Assembly: GCA_019100305.1 (NCBI GenBank)
Contig: JAHRHW010000064.1
Coordinates: 1 to 14,342 of the forward strand
Direction: 5' to 3'
DNA: 14,342 bases
From: Candidatus Thiodiazotropha taylori
Lineage (GTDB): Bacteria; Pseudomonadota; Gammaproteobacteria; Chromatiales; Chromatiaceae
Positions 13,767 through 14,342 of this stretch are shown piece by piece. Under the pieces are notes generated by a model. It searched no databases, was not told the DNA's origin, and worked only from the letters and a program-made list of their open reading frames with translations. The position numbers and the translations under genes are program-made. The stretch's first letter is position 1. Each line of letters starts with the position of its first letter.

Positions 13767-14342
13767 TTAGGCAGCCTGTTCCCGGTTGATCGCTTTGGCG
13801 ATCCGAAAATACTGCACCAGGGGGATATTCGAGGGGCAGACATAGGAGCAGCAGCCACACTCGAAACAGTCGGTCAGATGATAGTCTTCAGCCATCTCCT
13901 CATATTTACGCTTCGCAGCCAGTTGTCCAAGCATCGAGGGATTGAGATGCATGGGGCAGGCACTGACACAACGGGCACAACGGATACAGGGCCAGATTTT
14001 GTGGCTCTCTTCCTCGATGGAGGGTTCATTGAGGACCAACAGTCCGGAGGTTCCCTTGGTAATCGGGGTATCCAGTGCGGAGACGGCGGGCCCCATCATC
14101 GGACCGCCCAGTATAAACTCAGTACGAGCACCCTCATAACCCACATAATCGAGAATATATCGGATCGGGGTACCCAGTGGCACCAGGTAGTTGGCCGGCT
14201 TGGCGATACCGGGCCCTGCGACGGTGATCACCCGTTCGATCAACCCCCGTCCTTTGGGCAGCAGAGCCCCCAGACCGGCCAGGGTGCCCACATTATTGAC
14301 CACTACGCCCACATCGGCGGGAAGGCCGCCTGTGGGTACCTC
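13767..14342 (-). CDS. rnfC: Rnf complex subunit RnfC, C-terminal part (5' end outside window)
   Basis: 192 codons are seen, continuing past the right edge. The first visible residues EVPTGGLPADVGVVVNNVGT belong to the NADH/FMN-binding region of the soluble, membrane-associated RnfC. Two [4Fe-4S] motifs follow: CIRCARCVSACP (about 13953-13988) and CFECGCCSYVCP (about 13832-13867), both with all four cysteines. RnfC passes electrons between NAD(H) and RnfB. The protein stops about 20 residues after the second cluster, so it lacks the long Ala/Lys-rich C-terminal extension of E. coli RsxC. GTG 14312 is an internal codon, not the start. rnfB is not in the window; it may lie upstream of rnfC. Confidence 0.97.
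   Translation of the reverse strand, partial: EVPTGGLPADVGVVVNNVGTLAGLGALLPKGRGLIERVITVAGPGIAKPANYLVPLGTPIRYILDYVGYEGARTEFILGGPMMGPAVSALDTPITKGTSGLLVLNEPSIEEESHKIWPCIRCARCVSACPMHLNPSMLGQLAAKRKYEEMAEDYHLTDCFECGCCSYVCPSNIPLVQYFRIAKAINREQAA

Overview
The window looks like chromosomal DNA from a gammaproteobacterium. Every gene I can support lies on the minus strand. The evidence for the group is the set of protein families (Rnf complex, PpsA with PpsR, class III adenylate cyclase, GGDEF-EAL protein, DUF3943 protein) and their residues. A sulfur-oxidising or symbiont-type lineage (Sedimenticola/Thiodiazotropha-like) is my guess from the style of the proteins, not something the sequence proves. 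There is no rRNA, tRNA, CRISPR array, insertion sequence or phage gene.

Layout, following transcription from right to left. (a) 14342-10365: a membrane electron-transfer operon in the order rnfC (cut by the right edge), rnfD, rnfG, rnfE, rnfA, then a 65-codon one-helix membrane protein with four clustered cysteines. (b) 10360-7070: ppsA (phosphoenolpyruvate synthase) begins 4 nt after the small cysteine-rich gene, and ppsR (its regulatory kinase/phosphorylase) follows beyond a 10-bp hairpin. (c) 7017-4538: a good sigma70-type promoter, then a membrane class III adenylate cyclase whose stop overlaps (ATGA) the start of a TPR-like lipoprotein. The cyclase carries an in-frame A AAA AAC slippery heptamer near its 3' end, and the -1 frame there is open into the lipoprotein. 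(d) 4537-3292: a leader of about 350 nt with a perfect TATAAT and three stem-loops, then a DUF3943 exported protein. (e) 3014-1: a periplasmic type I substrate-binding protein, then 10 nt later a membrane PAS-GGDEF-EAL protein cut by the left edge. This last segment is visibly more AT-rich than the rest.

How the genes may work together: Rnf exchanges electrons between ferredoxin and NAD(H), coupled to ion movement. PpsA turns pyruvate into PEP. Close packing of rnf, the cysteine-rich protein and ppsA suggests one transcription unit joining ferredoxin supply to pyruvate or PEP synthesis. The cysteine-rich protein may be an Rnf counterpart of the Nqr maturation factor NqrM. The left segment looks like a stand-alone sensory pair: a sugar-type binding protein reporting to a c-di-GMP enzyme, with no transporter in view. 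The two nucleotide second-messenger systems (cAMP and c-di-GMP) are only about 2.5 kb apart (1981 to 5464).
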